In this document: one piece after another, positions 21,692-30,465 of the stretch
Numbering within the stretch: position 1 is the stretch's first letter
How the letters are laid out: the number at the start of each line of letters is the position of its first letter
Assembly: GCA_947495555.1 (NCBI GenBank)
Contig: CANLZI010000001.1
Location: 286,861-350,860, forward strand
Direction: 5' to 3'
Length of the DNA: 64,000 nucleotides
Origin: an uncultured Erythrobacter sp.
Lineage (GTDB): Bacteria > Pseudomonadota > Alphaproteobacteria > Sphingomonadales > Sphingomonadaceae
Made by a program: the position numbers and the translations under genes
The notes under the pieces: generated by a model
What the model was told of the DNA's origin: nothing
The model's database searches: none
The model's input: only the letters and a program-made list of their open reading frames with translations

Positions 21692-21737
21692 CGTGCCGCT
21701 GGTCCAACCCCCAATTTTTTGAGAACTGGAACATCCT

Positions 21738-22520
21738 ATGTCTATGAAAAATCTGTTTGATATTAGCGGCAAGGTTGCGGTCGTTTCCGGTGGCTCGAGC
21801 GGGATTGGCGCTATGATGGCGCAAGGTCTGCTCGAAAATGGTGTGAAGGTTTATATCACCGCGCGCAAAGCAGAACGGCTGATGGCCAAGGCAGAAGAGC
21901 TGTCTCAGTTTGGCGAATGCATAGCCATTCCGGGCGATATGTCGTCTGTTGAAGGCATCGAGGCGTTTGTTGCCGAAGTCAGCAAACGCGAAGACAAGAT
22001 TGATATCCTGATCAACAATGCGGGCGCCAATTGGAGCGCGCCCATCGCTGATTTTCCCGAGAAGGGGTGGGACAAGGTCATGGATATCAACGTCAAGGCG
22101 ATATTCTTTGCGATCCAGAAGTTCCTGCCTTTGCTGAAGGCAGCTGGCGACAACGATGATCCAGCCCGGATCATCAACATCGCCTCCATCAATGGCATCC
22201 GCAATTCGGGCATGCCGACCTACGCCTACACGGCTAGCAAGTCTGCCGTGGTCCAATTGACGGAGCATGTGGCGGTTGATCTTTGTTCCGCCGGGATCAA
22301 TGTGAATGCGATTGCACCGGGTCTTTTTCCCAGCGACATGACCAAGCAAATCGTTGATAATGATGAGCTTACGAAGTTCTCAATCTCAAAGATTCCACGG
22401 GGCAGAATGGGCGGCCCGGGAGATATCGCTGGTACAGCAATCTTCCTGTGCTCGCCTGCCTCCGCATGGATGATTGGTCAGACGATCGTGCTGGATGGCG
22501 GAATGATTTCCACCGCCTAG
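21738..22520 (+). CDS. SDR-family NAD(P)-dependent oxidoreductase
   Basis: A 260-residue classical short-chain dehydrogenase. It has the cofactor loop SGGSSGIGAMMAQGL, NNAG at about residue 93, the catalytic serine region IINIASINGI, and the Tyr/Lys pair YTASKSA. The C terminus (GGPGDIAGTAIFLCSPASAWMIGQTIVLDGG) is the usual one for 3-oxoacyl/RhlG-like reductases. The substrate is unknown. It follows mutL by 46 bp and converges on a MaoC hydratase gene, which may point to acyl-CoA metabolism. Confidence 0.9.
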   Translation: MSMKNLFDISGKVAVVSGGSSGIGAMMAQGLLENGVKVYITARKAERLMAKAEELSQFGECIAIPGDMSSVEGIEAFVAEVSKREDKIDILINNAGANWSAPIADFPEKGWDKVMDINVKAIFFAIQKFLPLLKAAGDNDDPARIINIASINGIRNSGMPTYAYTASKSAVVQLTEHVAVDLCSAGINVNAIAPGLFPSDMTKQIVDNDELTKFSISKIPRGRMGGPGDIAGTAIFLCSPASAWMIGQTIVLDGGMISTA

Positions 22521-22527
22521 GTCCAGC

Positions 22528-22989
22528 TTAATCTATCGGCGCGTCAGGATTGCGGACTTGCATCAGCCCGATATTGGTCGATTCCATCACCATCTCATCG
22601 TTCTGATTGAAGACCTGAATATGTGTCTTCGTCAGACCCATATTGGGACGAGACTTGCTGCGACGTTTTTCGATCAACTCGCTTTCAACCCGCAATACAT
22701 CGCCCGGATAAACGGGGGTTTTCCACTTGAGATTTTCCAGACCAGGTGAGCCAAGTCCGGCGCTTTTCTGGCCCATAAAATTCTCGACCATCATTGCCAT
22801 CACCATCGAACAGGTGTGCCAACCACTGGCCGACAAACGACCGAAATGCGTTTGTGCGGCAGCTTCATCGTCCAGATGGAAGGGTTGCGGATCGTATTTC
22901 TTCGCAAATTCCAGCACTTCTTCGCGGGTCACTTCATAGCGGCCATAGCTTTGCCGTTTGCCGATGGACAGGTCTTCGAAATATATCAT
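22528..22989 (-). CDS. MaoC-family (R)-specific enoyl-CoA hydratase-like protein
   Basis: A 153-residue hot-dog-fold protein. It starts MIYFEDLSIGKRQSYGRYEVTREEVLEFAKKYDPQPFHLDDEAAAQTHFGRLSASGWHT, the MaoC motif with the catalytic Asp/His in the DPQPFHLD segment. The rest (VYPGDVLRVESELIEKRRSKSRPNMG) is typical. The track start at 23058 has no ribosome site, while the ATG at 22989 follows AGGTGA. It is transcribed against the SDR gene with a 7-bp gap. Confidence 0.9.
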   Translation of the reverse strand: MIYFEDLSIGKRQSYGRYEVTREEVLEFAKKYDPQPFHLDDEAAAQTHFGRLSASGWHTCSMVMAMMVENFMGQKSAGLGSPGLENLKWKTPVYPGDVLRVESELIEKRRSKSRPNMGLTKTHIQVFNQNDEMVMESTNIGLMQVRNPDAPID

Positions 22990-23109
22990 GTCGTCACCTA
23001 ATCGCGTTTCGTGCGCAGCAGTCAATTCCCCGAATATGCTAGGGTCATCCAAAGCCATCGGTAACGCGCCCGTGCGGCTGCTCTAAATCGAGGATATTGG
23101 GCGATCCCT

Positions 23110-23922
23110 TTAATCCCGGAAAGTGGGACGGATTCCGTCCGAACCCAATTCCGGAATGATGCGGTACCGAGCGAGGATTAGGCTGAACAGACCGAACAAC
23201 AGCAATCCGATTGCCGTCAAGGTGAACAACCAACCTGTGTCGGCCAGCGAAGCTAGGGCATTACCCAAAGTCTTGACATTGTCTGCACCGCTAGAGAGAA
23301 ATCCTGTTTGGAACAGCGACCAACCGATCACGGTGTACACTACAGCGCGGGCTGCATACCCGATGCCGCCCATCGTGCGCGTAGCCGACGGTGCTTGTGA
23401 TGAAATGCGGTTCATAAAGCTGCCGCTTACGCCCTTTTTCGCTTGTGCGATGGCTGCGATGAAAAATGCCAAACCCAAGATGCCTAAAACAACGCCGCCG
23501 AATGAGGCCGACATGACGCCAGCGGCGGCTTCTGATGCTCCGGCTCCATCTGAACCAGAGCCTGATGAGGGGCTGGAAGTCGCAAATTTATAGGCCGTCC
23601 AGGCTAGAACCAGATGGGCGACGCCGCTGCCTGCATGGCCGATGCGTTTGCCCCAGCCTTTGGTGTCAGACCCATTGTTCTCAATATCGAACAGAGGGGA
23701 GGCAAAGCGGAACAGCGCGTAAGCAAGTAAACCGATAACCAACACCCACAGCAGCACGGCGCCGCCGGGAATGCTCTCAACAACTTGGAAAATCCCGTCG
23801 GTTCCTTTGCTGATCTCGCCAGCGCTGGTGAGAGCGATGATGCCAAGCACCGAATAGAGGATTGCGCGACTGAAATAACCGATGCGGACCAACCAGTTAA
23901 ACTTTTCGGATTTATCGACCAT
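23110..23922 (-). CDS. DUF1206 membrane protein
   Basis: A 270-residue integral membrane protein made of three similar two-helix units (LVRIGYFSRAILYSVLGIIAL, RIGHAGSGVAHLVLAWTAYKFA, GIGYAARAVVYTVIGWSLFQTG), the layout of the DUF1206 family. A Gly/Ser-rich loop (SSPSSGSGSDGAGASEAA) lies between units two and three. The function is unknown. A stress-type promoter-like sequence lies directly upstream, inside the end of ychF. Confidence 0.88.
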   Translation of the reverse strand: MVDKSEKFNWLVRIGYFSRAILYSVLGIIALTSAGEISKGTDGIFQVVESIPGGAVLLWVLVIGLLAYALFRFASPLFDIENNGSDTKGWGKRIGHAGSGVAHLVLAWTAYKFATSSPSSGSGSDGAGASEAAAGVMSASFGGVVLGILGLAFFIAAIAQAKKGVSGSFMNRISSQAPSATRTMGGIGYAARAVVYTVIGWSLFQTGFLSSGADNVKTLGNALASLADTGWLFTLTAIGLLLFGLFSLILARYRIIPELGSDGIRPTFRD

Positions 23923-23957
23923 TGATTGCTTTTCCCAAACCTGTTGTTTGAGTGTGC

Positions 23958-23983
23958 AACGACCGACGGGCCAAATCGGTCCC
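23958..23983 (-). promoter_or_regulatory. EcfG-like promoter (one mismatch) upstream of the DUF1206 gene
   Basis: On the minus strand: GGGAC, 17 bases, CGTT, ending about 36 bp before the DUF1206 ATG. This differs from the EcfG consensus GGAAC by one base and has an accepted spacing. It overlaps the ychF stop codon. It is weaker than the one at 9487. Confidence 0.4.
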
Positions 23984-25083
23984 TAAACGTTGAATTTGAA
24001 CAGCATGACGTCGCCGTCCTGGACAAGATATTCCTTGCCCTCTTGGCGCAGTTTACCCGCTTCGCGAGCACCACTTTCACCGTTCAGCGCGATATAGTCA
24101 TCGTAAGCAATGGTTTCGGCGCGGATGAAGCCTTTCTCGAAATCGGTGTGGATTTCGCCAGCGGCTTGGGGAGCTTTGGCATTCTTGGCCACAGTCCATG
24201 CCCGCGATTCCTTGGGCCCTGCGGTGAAGAAGGTTTGCAAATCGAGCAGCTCGTATCCGGCGCGGATGACGCGGGCGAGGCCGCTTTCCTCAAGACCCAG
24301 TTCGGCCAGATACTCGGCGCGGTCTTCCTCCGGTATTTCGACCAGCTCGGCCTCGATTGCGGCTGATACCACAACTGCCTGCGCGCCTTCGGCTGCAGCT
24401 TTGGCGAACACTTGCTCGGATAAAGCATTACCTTTTGCGGCATCTTCTTCAGCAACGTTGCACACATATAGAACGGGCTTTGCGGTGAGCAATTGGGCTT
24501 GCTCGAACAAGCGCTGTTCTTCATCGTCCTTTGGCTCGGTCAAGCGGGCAGGTTTGCCATCGCGCAGCAGGTCGAGTGCCTGGCCCAGCACGCTGGCGAG
24601 CGCCTTGGCTTCCTTGTCACCGGCATTGCCGCGCTTTTCCGCATTGGGGACGCGCTTTTCCAAGCTCTCCAGATCGGACAACATCAATTCGGTTTCGACC
24701 ACTTCAGCATCTGCCAGCGGATCGACGTGATTGCTGACATGCTGAATATCGTCATCTTCAAAACACCGCAGCACGTGAACAATCGCGTCCACCTCGCGGA
24801 TATTGCCGAGGAACTGATTGCCCAGACCTTCGCCTTGGCTTGCACCCTTAACCAGACCGGCGATGTCGACAAAGGCCAGCTGCGTCGGGATGACCTTGAC
24901 GCTTTTGGCGATCGCTGCAATCTTGTCCAAACGCTCATCCGGAACCGCGACCTGGCCGACATTCGGCTCGATCGTGCAGAAGGGATAGTTCGCAGCCTGT
25001 GCGGCCTGCGTCTCGGTCAGTGCATTGAAAAGGGTGGACTTGCCAACATTGGGCAAGCCGACGATCCCGCAACGGAAACCCAT
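23983..25083 (-). CDS. ychF: Redox-regulated ATPase YchF
   Basis: An Obg-family P-loop NTPase that binds ribosomes and prefers ATP; it is linked to oxidative-stress responses. The 366 residues contain the G1 motif GLPNVGKSTLFNALT, G3 DIAGLVKGASQGEGLGNQFL, a coiled-coil insertion (SDLESLEKRVPNAEKRGNAGDKE) and the C-terminal TGS domain ending KLRQEGKEYLVQDGDVMLFKFNV. The length is normal. Confidence 0.98.
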   Translation of the reverse strand: MGFRCGIVGLPNVGKSTLFNALTETQAAQAANYPFCTIEPNVGQVAVPDERLDKIAAIAKSVKVIPTQLAFVDIAGLVKGASQGEGLGNQFLGNIREVDAIVHVLRCFEDDDIQHVSNHVDPLADAEVVETELMLSDLESLEKRVPNAEKRGNAGDKEAKALASVLGQALDLLRDGKPARLTEPKDDEEQRLFEQAQLLTAKPVLYVCNVAEEDAAKGNALSEQVFAKAAAEGAQAVVVSAAIEAELVEIPEEDRAEYLAELGLEESGLARVIRAGYELLDLQTFFTAGPKESRAWTVAKNAKAPQAAGEIHTDFEKGFIRAETIAYDDYIALNGESGAREAGKLRQEGKEYLVQDGDVMLFKFNV

Positions 25084-25154
25084 CGAAAACTCCGGATAAT
25101 AGTGGTGCCGCGCGCCTTAGCCGCGACAATCGGGAAACACCAGCCCAGCGCGAT

Positions 25155-26150
25155 CTAAGCTACGTTATGAACCGATTTGATCCACGGCCCAAAGGGTGAT
25201 GCGCCAAGCCATCCGACCTGAACCTTGGCGGTCAGATCATTGATCGCGATTTGAGGCTTGGGACCAGGGTGAACCGGCGTGCGTAGGGGCCTGGTGCCAG
25301 CGGGCATCGCAATGACCTTGGCGATTGCATGGGGCACATCCATCGGATCGGTCGAGCCGCCTCCGGTGCGCTTGCCCAGCTGCTCGATCATAGCGGCATA
25401 GCCCGATGTATGTGTGCCATCAGATCTATCCAGCAGGGCGAGGCTGTTCTTATTGGCATTTGACCAGATCATGGTGGGGTAACCGCCCGGCTCAATCACA
25501 TTGACGTCGATACCATGCGGAACGAGTTCGTAAGCAAGCGCCTCGCTCATCGCCTCAAGGGCAAATTTCGAAGGAGAGTATTGGCCAAAGCCAGGCGCAA
25601 TAACGCGGCCCAATTGCGACGAGATATTGATGATGAGGCCTGATTTGGCCGCGCGCATGGCGGGCAGAACGGCCCGGTGAATGCGCTGTGGACCAACAAC
25701 ATTTGTGTCGAGCGTCAATTTCGTCGCCTCAACATCCTGAATTTCAATCGGACCACCAAAGGAAATGCCCGCATTGTTTATGACGACATCCAATGCGCCA
25801 CCATTGATCCGCTCCGCTTCTGCCACACCTGCGGTAACTTGCTCGTCAGAGGTCACGTCAATTTCCAGCACATGGATGTCGAGATTGTCGGCCTTGGCCA
25901 GCGCGATCAATTCATCGCCTTCAGCGCGAGGCAAATTACGCATGGTTGCAAACACTTTGGCCCCCAAGCGGGCATAATGTTCTGCGCCCATTCGGCCAAA
26001 TCCGGTTGAGCAGCCGGTGATCAGAATGCTCTTGCCCGAAAGATTGGGTTTGCTGTCGACCAGATCAGTTTGGGCAAGGGTGGCAGTGGCAGCCAGCGCG
26101 CCTGTTGCAGCGGCTCCTGCAAGTAGATGACGACGATTGATGGAAGGCAT
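25155..26150 (-). CDS. SDR-family oxidoreductase with a Tat signal peptide
   Basis: A 331-residue short-chain dehydrogenase. The domain has LITGCSTGFGRMGAEHY, VVINNAGISFGGP, INISSQLG and YSPSKFALEAMSEAL, so cofactor and catalytic residues are present. The start at ATG 26150 has AAAGGAG upstream. It gives an N terminus MPSINRRHLLAGAAATGALAATATLAQTD, a twin-arginine signal ending in an AxA-like cleavage site. Export of a folded, NAD(P)-dependent SDR is unusual but compatible with Tat. The substrate is unknown. Confidence 0.88.
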   Translation of the reverse strand: MPSINRRHLLAGAAATGALAATATLAQTDLVDSKPNLSGKSILITGCSTGFGRMGAEHYARLGAKVFATMRNLPRAEGDELIALAKADNLDIHVLEIDVTSDEQVTAGVAEAERINGGALDVVINNAGISFGGPIEIQDVEATKLTLDTNVVGPQRIHRAVLPAMRAAKSGLIINISSQLGRVIAPGFGQYSPSKFALEAMSEALAYELVPHGIDVNVIEPGGYPTMIWSNANKNSLALLDRSDGTHTSGYAAMIEQLGKRTGGGSTDPMDVPHAIAKVIAMPAGTRPLRTPVHPGPKPQIAINDLTAKVQVGWLGASPFGPWIKSVHNVA

Positions 26151-26202
26151 GGTGTACTCCTTTGCCGCTTTAGAATTGAGCGACGGTTTCTTTCCGAGTG
26201 AA

Positions 26203-26772
26203 TTAGTACTGCATCCGCATGGCAATCTCGCTCATGAAGCGCGGGTCGTTGTCATTGGCCAGCCATTCAGCCTCAGCGCCGATGGCCCCCAGCATCTGTA
26301 CTAAACTGTCTTGTTCAGCCTTGGCAAAATTGCCCAATACATGGTCCGTGACCCGATCTTTATGGCCCGGATGGCCTATGCCGATGCGCACGCGCCGAAA
26401 TTCCGCGCCAATGTGCTGAATGGTGGAACGGATGCCATTGTGGCCTGCGGCACCCCCGCCGCGCTTCACCTTGATCTTAAACGGATCCAGATCGAGCTCG
26501 TCATAAAACACGGTGACGTCTTCGGATTCCAATTTGTAATAGCGCATCGCCTCGCCAATGGCGCGGCCGCTTTCATTCATATAGGTGGCCGGTTTAATCA
26601 GCAGGATCTTGTTAGAGCCGATCCGGCCTTCCTGCGTCCAACCCTGAAATTTCTTTTGAATCGGGCCAAAACCATGCATCTCGGCCATGACGTCGCACGC
26701 CATAAAACCGACATTGTGCCGGTGCATCGCATATTGCGGTCCGGGATTTCCAAGGCCTGCCCAAATTTGCAT
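26203..26772 (-). CDS. pth: Peptidyl-tRNA hydrolase
   Basis: Recycles tRNA from prematurely released peptidyl-tRNA. The 189-residue protein has the family start MQIWAGLGNPGPQYAMHRHNVGFMACD (catalytic His in HRHNVG), KPATYMNESGRAIGEAMRYYKL, the DELDLDPFKIKVKRGGGAAGHNGIRST segment and RVRIGIGHPGHKDRVTDHVLG. It lies downstream of rplY on the same strand, as in many bacteria. Confidence 0.98.
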   Translation of the reverse strand: MQIWAGLGNPGPQYAMHRHNVGFMACDVMAEMHGFGPIQKKFQGWTQEGRIGSNKILLIKPATYMNESGRAIGEAMRYYKLESEDVTVFYDELDLDPFKIKVKRGGGAAGHNGIRSTIQHIGAEFRRVRIGIGHPGHKDRVTDHVLGNFAKAEQDSLVQMLGAIGAEAEWLANDNDPRFMSEIAMRMQY

Positions 26773-26954
26773 GATTTGTCCTTAGCAGGCTTTGCCTGCC
26801 CCTCAAGCGTGAGTGCGCCCATTCGCCGCGATTGCTAGAGACTGGGTCATCGACCCGGCAAGGGCGACTGCTCGCCCGCAGGTGCTCTGAAGCGTAGCGA
26901 AAGAATTGGCACCGAGGACGCGCACCCGGATTGGTGTGCGCAAAGCAAGAAAGC

Positions 26955-26984
26955 AAAACGGCGGACTTCATGAGAAGCCCGCCG
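26955..26984 (-). terminator. Intrinsic terminator of rplY
   Basis: On the minus strand an 11-bp stem (CGGCGGGCTTC/GAAGTCCGCCG, one G-T pair) with a TCAT loop is followed by TTTT. It lies about 45 bp after the rplY stop. Confidence 0.8.
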
Positions 26985-27027
26985 CCTTGGTGATATGTTT
27001 TGATGGGTCGTAACAGACCAGGTCAGC

Positions 27028-27723
27028 TTATCCTTCGCCGCCTTCGCCTTCTTCGCCATCAGCTTTCTGGGCAGTAGCTTCAACCTCATCGGCTGCAACT
27101 TCTTCGCCATCTTCTTCGCCGTCTTCGTCCTCACCTTCGCCTTCACTCTTCTTGAGTGCGGACGGAGCAACCAGCGTTGCAATGGTGAAGTCACGATCGG
27201 TAATCGCGCTCTCGCTACCAGCAGGCAACGTGATTTCGCTGATGTGGATCGAATCGCCGACTTCCTTGCCGGTGACATCAATCTCGATTTCGTCAGGAAT
27301 CTTGTCAGATTCGCAAACCAGATCCAGATCGTGACGGACCACGTTAAGAACGCCGCCCTTCTTGAGGCCGGGCGATTCTTCTTCGTTGATGAAGACAACC
27401 GGAATAGCGACTTCGATCTTCGCGTCTTTCGCAAGGCGCAGGAAATCGATGTGTGTCGGACGGTCTGTGACCGGATGGAAAGCGACATCCTTGGGTAGGG
27501 TGCGAACGCTATCGCCACCAAGATCGATCATAACGATAGAGTTCATGAAGTGGCCCAGCATCAACTGGCGGACAACTTCCTTCTCTTCGAGATGGATTGT
27601 GATGGGTTCTTCTTTGCCGCCATAAATGACAGCGGGTACACGACCTTCGCGACGCAATGCACGGGAGGCTCCCTTGCCAGCCCGTTCGCGCAGCTCGGCC
27701 GGCAGGTTTAGAGCGTCGCTCAT
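27028..27723 (-). CDS. rplY: 50S ribosomal protein L25 (CTC family)
   Basis: Binds 5S rRNA in the large subunit. The 231-residue long form has the L25 domain ([26 protein letters not shown]) and the CTC C-terminal domain (HVDFLR-type segment [65 protein letters not shown]). A very acidic tail of about 45 residues ([15 protein letters not shown]) follows. The ATG at 27723 matches the family start; the track's extra 23 codons do not. Confidence 0.97.
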   Translation of the reverse strand: MSDALNLPAELRERAGKGASRALRREGRVPAVIYGGKEEPITIHLEEKEVVRQLMLGHFMNSIVMIDLGGDSVRTLPKDVAFHPVTDRPTHIDFLRLAKDAKIEVAIPVVFINEEESPGLKKGGVLNVVRHDLDLVCESDKIPDEIEIDVTGKEVGDSIHISEITLPAGSESAITDRDFTIATLVAPSALKKSEGEGEDEDGEEDGEEVAADEVEATAQKADGEEGEGGEG

Positions 27724-27904
27724 GTCACTAGCCTTTCGAATTGCTTGTTTGATACATTTCGCTTGCCACGCCTCCAGGGATGACCATGACAATCGAAGGG
27801 CGGGCCTTTAGGGCGCATGGGCAGTCTTGGCAAGCCCTGAGCGAGTGCTTAGACAAGCATTTTATCGAGCGGCGAGCCCCGATCGTACGCCGTCACACCA
27901 GACT

Positions 27905-28804
27905 TTATTGAATGCGCCGGACGGTATAACCGCGCTCAGCCAGCAATTCTGGCAGGCCATCCTTGCCAACAATATGCGCCGCACCAACGGCCACAAGCGG
28001 TTTTTCACCGCGATTTAGAATGCGGACCAGCGGTGCGATCCACGCTTGATTGCGCTCTACCAGCAAGGCTTCGCGCAGTTCTGGATCAGCCATCAAGCCA
28101 GAAGTGGTGGCATCGATCAATGCCGCTTCATCACCGGCCAGCCAAGCACGCCGCAAGCGGTCTGGATCCTGTTCTTTCAGCGCTTCTTCTTCAATCACGC
28201 CGACCAGCAGATCGGATTGCTCGCTTTCGGGCAGTTGATCAAAAATGCTCAACTGCTGCACCGCGCCCTCAAACTCATGAATTTTCCGACCACGAAACTC
28301 CCGAAGGATGACCCGGTCTGCTCCAGCCTCGCCTTCACCGGTGTTGCTCGCTTGAGCCAGGATCAGGGCAGCGGCCCATGTTTCGATATCGCGAAAGTCG
28401 GACACGCGATAATTTGCCTTGCTCAGCAAAGCAGACAGGGCAGGGCGCTTTATTGCGGGCACTCTTTGGTCTATGTCCGGTTGTCCGGGCGTTGTTGAAA
28501 GTTGGCCAAATGTGCTGCGCAGCCGGGTTGCGTCTTCTAAATCGGCGATTTCAACCACGAGGGAATCGGCATTCTGGATGACGCTATCGAGCGCCGGTGT
28601 TCTCCACTCTAGATCGGCAGGCAATGAATGGATCGTGCCAAACATCCATCCCCGGGTCGTGCCGCTGTCATCGCTCAACTCATAAAGGATTGGCGATGGC
28701 GCGATCCCCTCGGCCAATTCTGCATTGGCTTTACCTGAGGGACTGTCTCCGCAAGACACCAAAGCCAGTGCGGCCGCAGCCAGAATTGAGAAGCGTTTGA
28801 TCAC
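27905..28804 (-). CDS. TraB/GumN-family lipoprotein
   Basis: A 299-residue protein of the TraB/GumN/Tiki family. Some relatives are metal-dependent proteases, but bacterial roles are mostly unknown. The signal peptide ends in a lipobox (LALVSC, Cys19), so it is an envelope lipoprotein. The two GxxH motifs of the family are present: GTIHSLPADLEWRTP and VGAAHIVGKDGLPELLAERGY. The GTG start overlaps the stop of the related upstream gene (GTGA). Confidence 0.88.
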   Translation of the reverse strand: MIKRFSILAAAALALVSCGDSPSGKANAELAEGIAPSPILYELSDDSGTTRGWMFGTIHSLPADLEWRTPALDSVIQNADSLVVEIADLEDATRLRSTFGQLSTTPGQPDIDQRVPAIKRPALSALLSKANYRVSDFRDIETWAAALILAQASNTGEGEAGADRVILREFRGRKIHEFEGAVQQLSIFDQLPESEQSDLLVGVIEEEALKEQDPDRLRRAWLAGDEAALIDATTSGLMADPELREALLVERNQAWIAPLVRILNRGEKPLVAVGAAHIVGKDGLPELLAERGYTVRRIQ

Positions 28805-29736
28805 TGAACCCGAATGGTCTCAAGCCCCAAATCTTCCAGAGCTTCCTGGACGCTTTCTTCGCCCGCCAAATGACCAGCTCCAACGGCAATGAACACTGTT
28901 CCTGGTTCGTCCATCCGCTCGTCGATCCAATTGGCCCAATTGCGATTGCGCATAAATAACAGTCGCTCGGCCAAGGTCTTGTCGGCCAAACCTTCGTTCA
29001 TCAATTCGGCCAATCCGTCCGCATTGCCCTCGATCCATTCTTTGACCATAGCGTCGAGCTGATCTTTGATCTCGTCCACATTATCTGCAGCCTCGATAAG
29101 GAAAGCGATTTGCGATTCCTGGGGCAATTCATCGAACAGGCTCATTTGAAATTCGAGCGTTTCGAGTGATCCGCGCTCCTTATCGTCTGCCTGGGTCAAC
29201 AAAACCTTCTCGACCCCGGATTCGGGGGAATAGCCCTTCTGCAACAAAGGCAGCATGCTCATCAGCATGCCCGCATACCATGGCTCGAACGGGTCAAATG
29301 CAGCCTCTGGCAACCCCAGTTTGGTCAGCGCGCCTTCGTAAGTGGACTTTTGTTCTTCGGTGAACATGCTGCGCAAGGTTGTTCCTGCGGGCAACATGCC
29401 TTTGGCCATCACCAATTGCTGCATTTCGGTCGCCATGGAATCGTCCATGGTAATCTCGGTCACCAAACTCTGAGAAGAATTGAGCGCGTCGGAAATCGTC
29501 CCGTTCAACCACTCAACATCCTTGGGCAGGGCATGGACCGTGCCGAACAGATAGATTGTGGTGTCTTCATCCGCCACTTTCCAAAGTGCCGGGCCATCCA
29601 GCTCAACCTGTTCAACCGGCACCTGCGTATGAGGGACTGGCGCTGGTGTTGTCTGCTGCTGTGCAAGCGTGGGTGTGGCCAAAAGCAGGGCGGATATGGC
29701 CGCCGCATTGGTCGAAAGTTTTGCGAGGGTTTTCAT
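28801..29736 (-). CDS. TraB/GumN-family secreted protein
   Basis: A 311-residue paralogue of the following gene. A Sec signal peptide (MKTLAKLSTNAAAISALLLATPTLAQQQ) is followed by a Pro/Thr/Gln-rich linker and the TraB domain with both motifs (GTVHALPKDVEWLNG, VGAGHLAGEESVQEALEDLG). I use the ATG at 29736, as the upstream codons of the track do not form a signal peptide. One copy is soluble and the other lipidated, and they are made from one coupled transcript. Confidence 0.88.
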   Translation of the reverse strand: MKTLAKLSTNAAAISALLLATPTLAQQQTTPAPVPHTQVPVEQVELDGPALWKVADEDTTIYLFGTVHALPKDVEWLNGTISDALNSSQSLVTEITMDDSMATEMQQLVMAKGMLPAGTTLRSMFTEEQKSTYEGALTKLGLPEAAFDPFEPWYAGMLMSMLPLLQKGYSPESGVEKVLLTQADDKERGSLETLEFQMSLFDELPQESQIAFLIEAADNVDEIKDQLDAMVKEWIEGNADGLAELMNEGLADKTLAERLLFMRNRNWANWIDERMDEPGTVFIAVGAGHLAGEESVQEALEDLGLETIRVQ

Positions 29737-29809
29737 GATGCTATCTTTCTGTGTGAGAGCATGAATTGCAACTGAATTGCAGTACATATCAGGCGAGTGG
29801 TTGCAGGTT

Positions 29810-30007
29810 TCAATCGAGCTCGTCGTTAAAGATGTCTTCTATGGGACTGCCAAACAGACGAGCGATGCGAAACGCCAAGGTTAGCGACGGGTCATGCTTG
29901 CCCGTTTCGATCGCATTGACTGCCTGACGCGAGACATCGAGCTTGCCAGCCAGTTCAGCCTGGCTCCAATCGCGCTCGGCCCGAAGGACTTTGAGGCGAT
30001 TTTTCAT
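29810..30007 (-). CDS. XRE-family helix-turn-helix regulator
   Basis: A 65-residue stand-alone Xre/Cro DNA-binding domain of the YozG type: MKNRLKVLRAERDWSQAELAGKLDVSRQAVNAIETGKHDPSLTLAFRIARLFGSPIEDIF. The helix-turn-helix is SQAELAGKLDVSRQAVNAIE. Its ATG overlaps the stop of the membrane-protein gene upstream (ATGA). It probably controls its own operon through the large dyad at 30466-30523. Confidence 0.92.
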   Translation of the reverse strand: MKNRLKVLRAERDWSQAELAGKLDVSRQAVNAIETGKHDPSLTLAFRIARLFGSPIEDIFNDELD

Positions 30008-30432
30008 GCCTGCAATCCTCTTGTGCGATAAGCGAAATAGCCGATGGCCCAGCTGCCGAGCAAACACGCCAAAATTTGGCTGTGACTGGGCGCGCCTAAC
30101 CACCGTCCGAGCAAGAATTCACTCGACCAGACAAGCGTCACAAGCAATGTGGTCATGACCGAAACCACCGCGCCGTTGGCCATCAATTGGAAGGTGTATT
30201 CTTCCGACCTTTTGCGGTCCAGTGCTGCGACCTTGGTGACCACTAGGGCAATCAAAACTATCAATGCCGCGCTAGCGATGCCGGTTAGAACCGGGTTGGG
30301 GGCATTGGGTATCAAAGGGGTTGTATCGAATGAATCGCCAAACAATCCCAAAACCGCAAAGGTGGCCATCAAGCCAAAGGAAAAGTCGGCTACTTTTTGT
30401 TGGCCATCACGGCTCAGTTTGCTGATCGACAT
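30004..30432 (-). CDS. Membrane protein paired with an XRE regulator
   Basis: A 142-residue protein with about four hydrophobic segments (VADFSFGLMATFAVLGLFG, LTGIASAALIVLIALVVTKVAAL, NGAVVSVMTTLLVTLVW, ILACLLGSWAIGYFAY). The arrangement resembles the DUF2178-like membrane partners often found beside YozG-type regulators. The function is unknown; sensing at the membrane is only a guess. Confidence 0.75.
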   Translation of the reverse strand: MSISKLSRDGQQKVADFSFGLMATFAVLGLFGDSFDTTPLIPNAPNPVLTGIASAALIVLIALVVTKVAALDRKRSEEYTFQLMANGAVVSVMTTLLVTLVWSSEFLLGRWLGAPSHSQILACLLGSWAIGYFAYRTRGLQA

Positions 30433-30465
30433 TTTTGCATATCCTATTTGTAGATCCCGACACTA

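Noticed and set aside
26847-27521. 224-aa minus-strand ORF overlapping rplY
   Set aside because: It is out of frame with the certain rplY gene and its product is low-complexity Arg/Ser/Lys-rich sequence.
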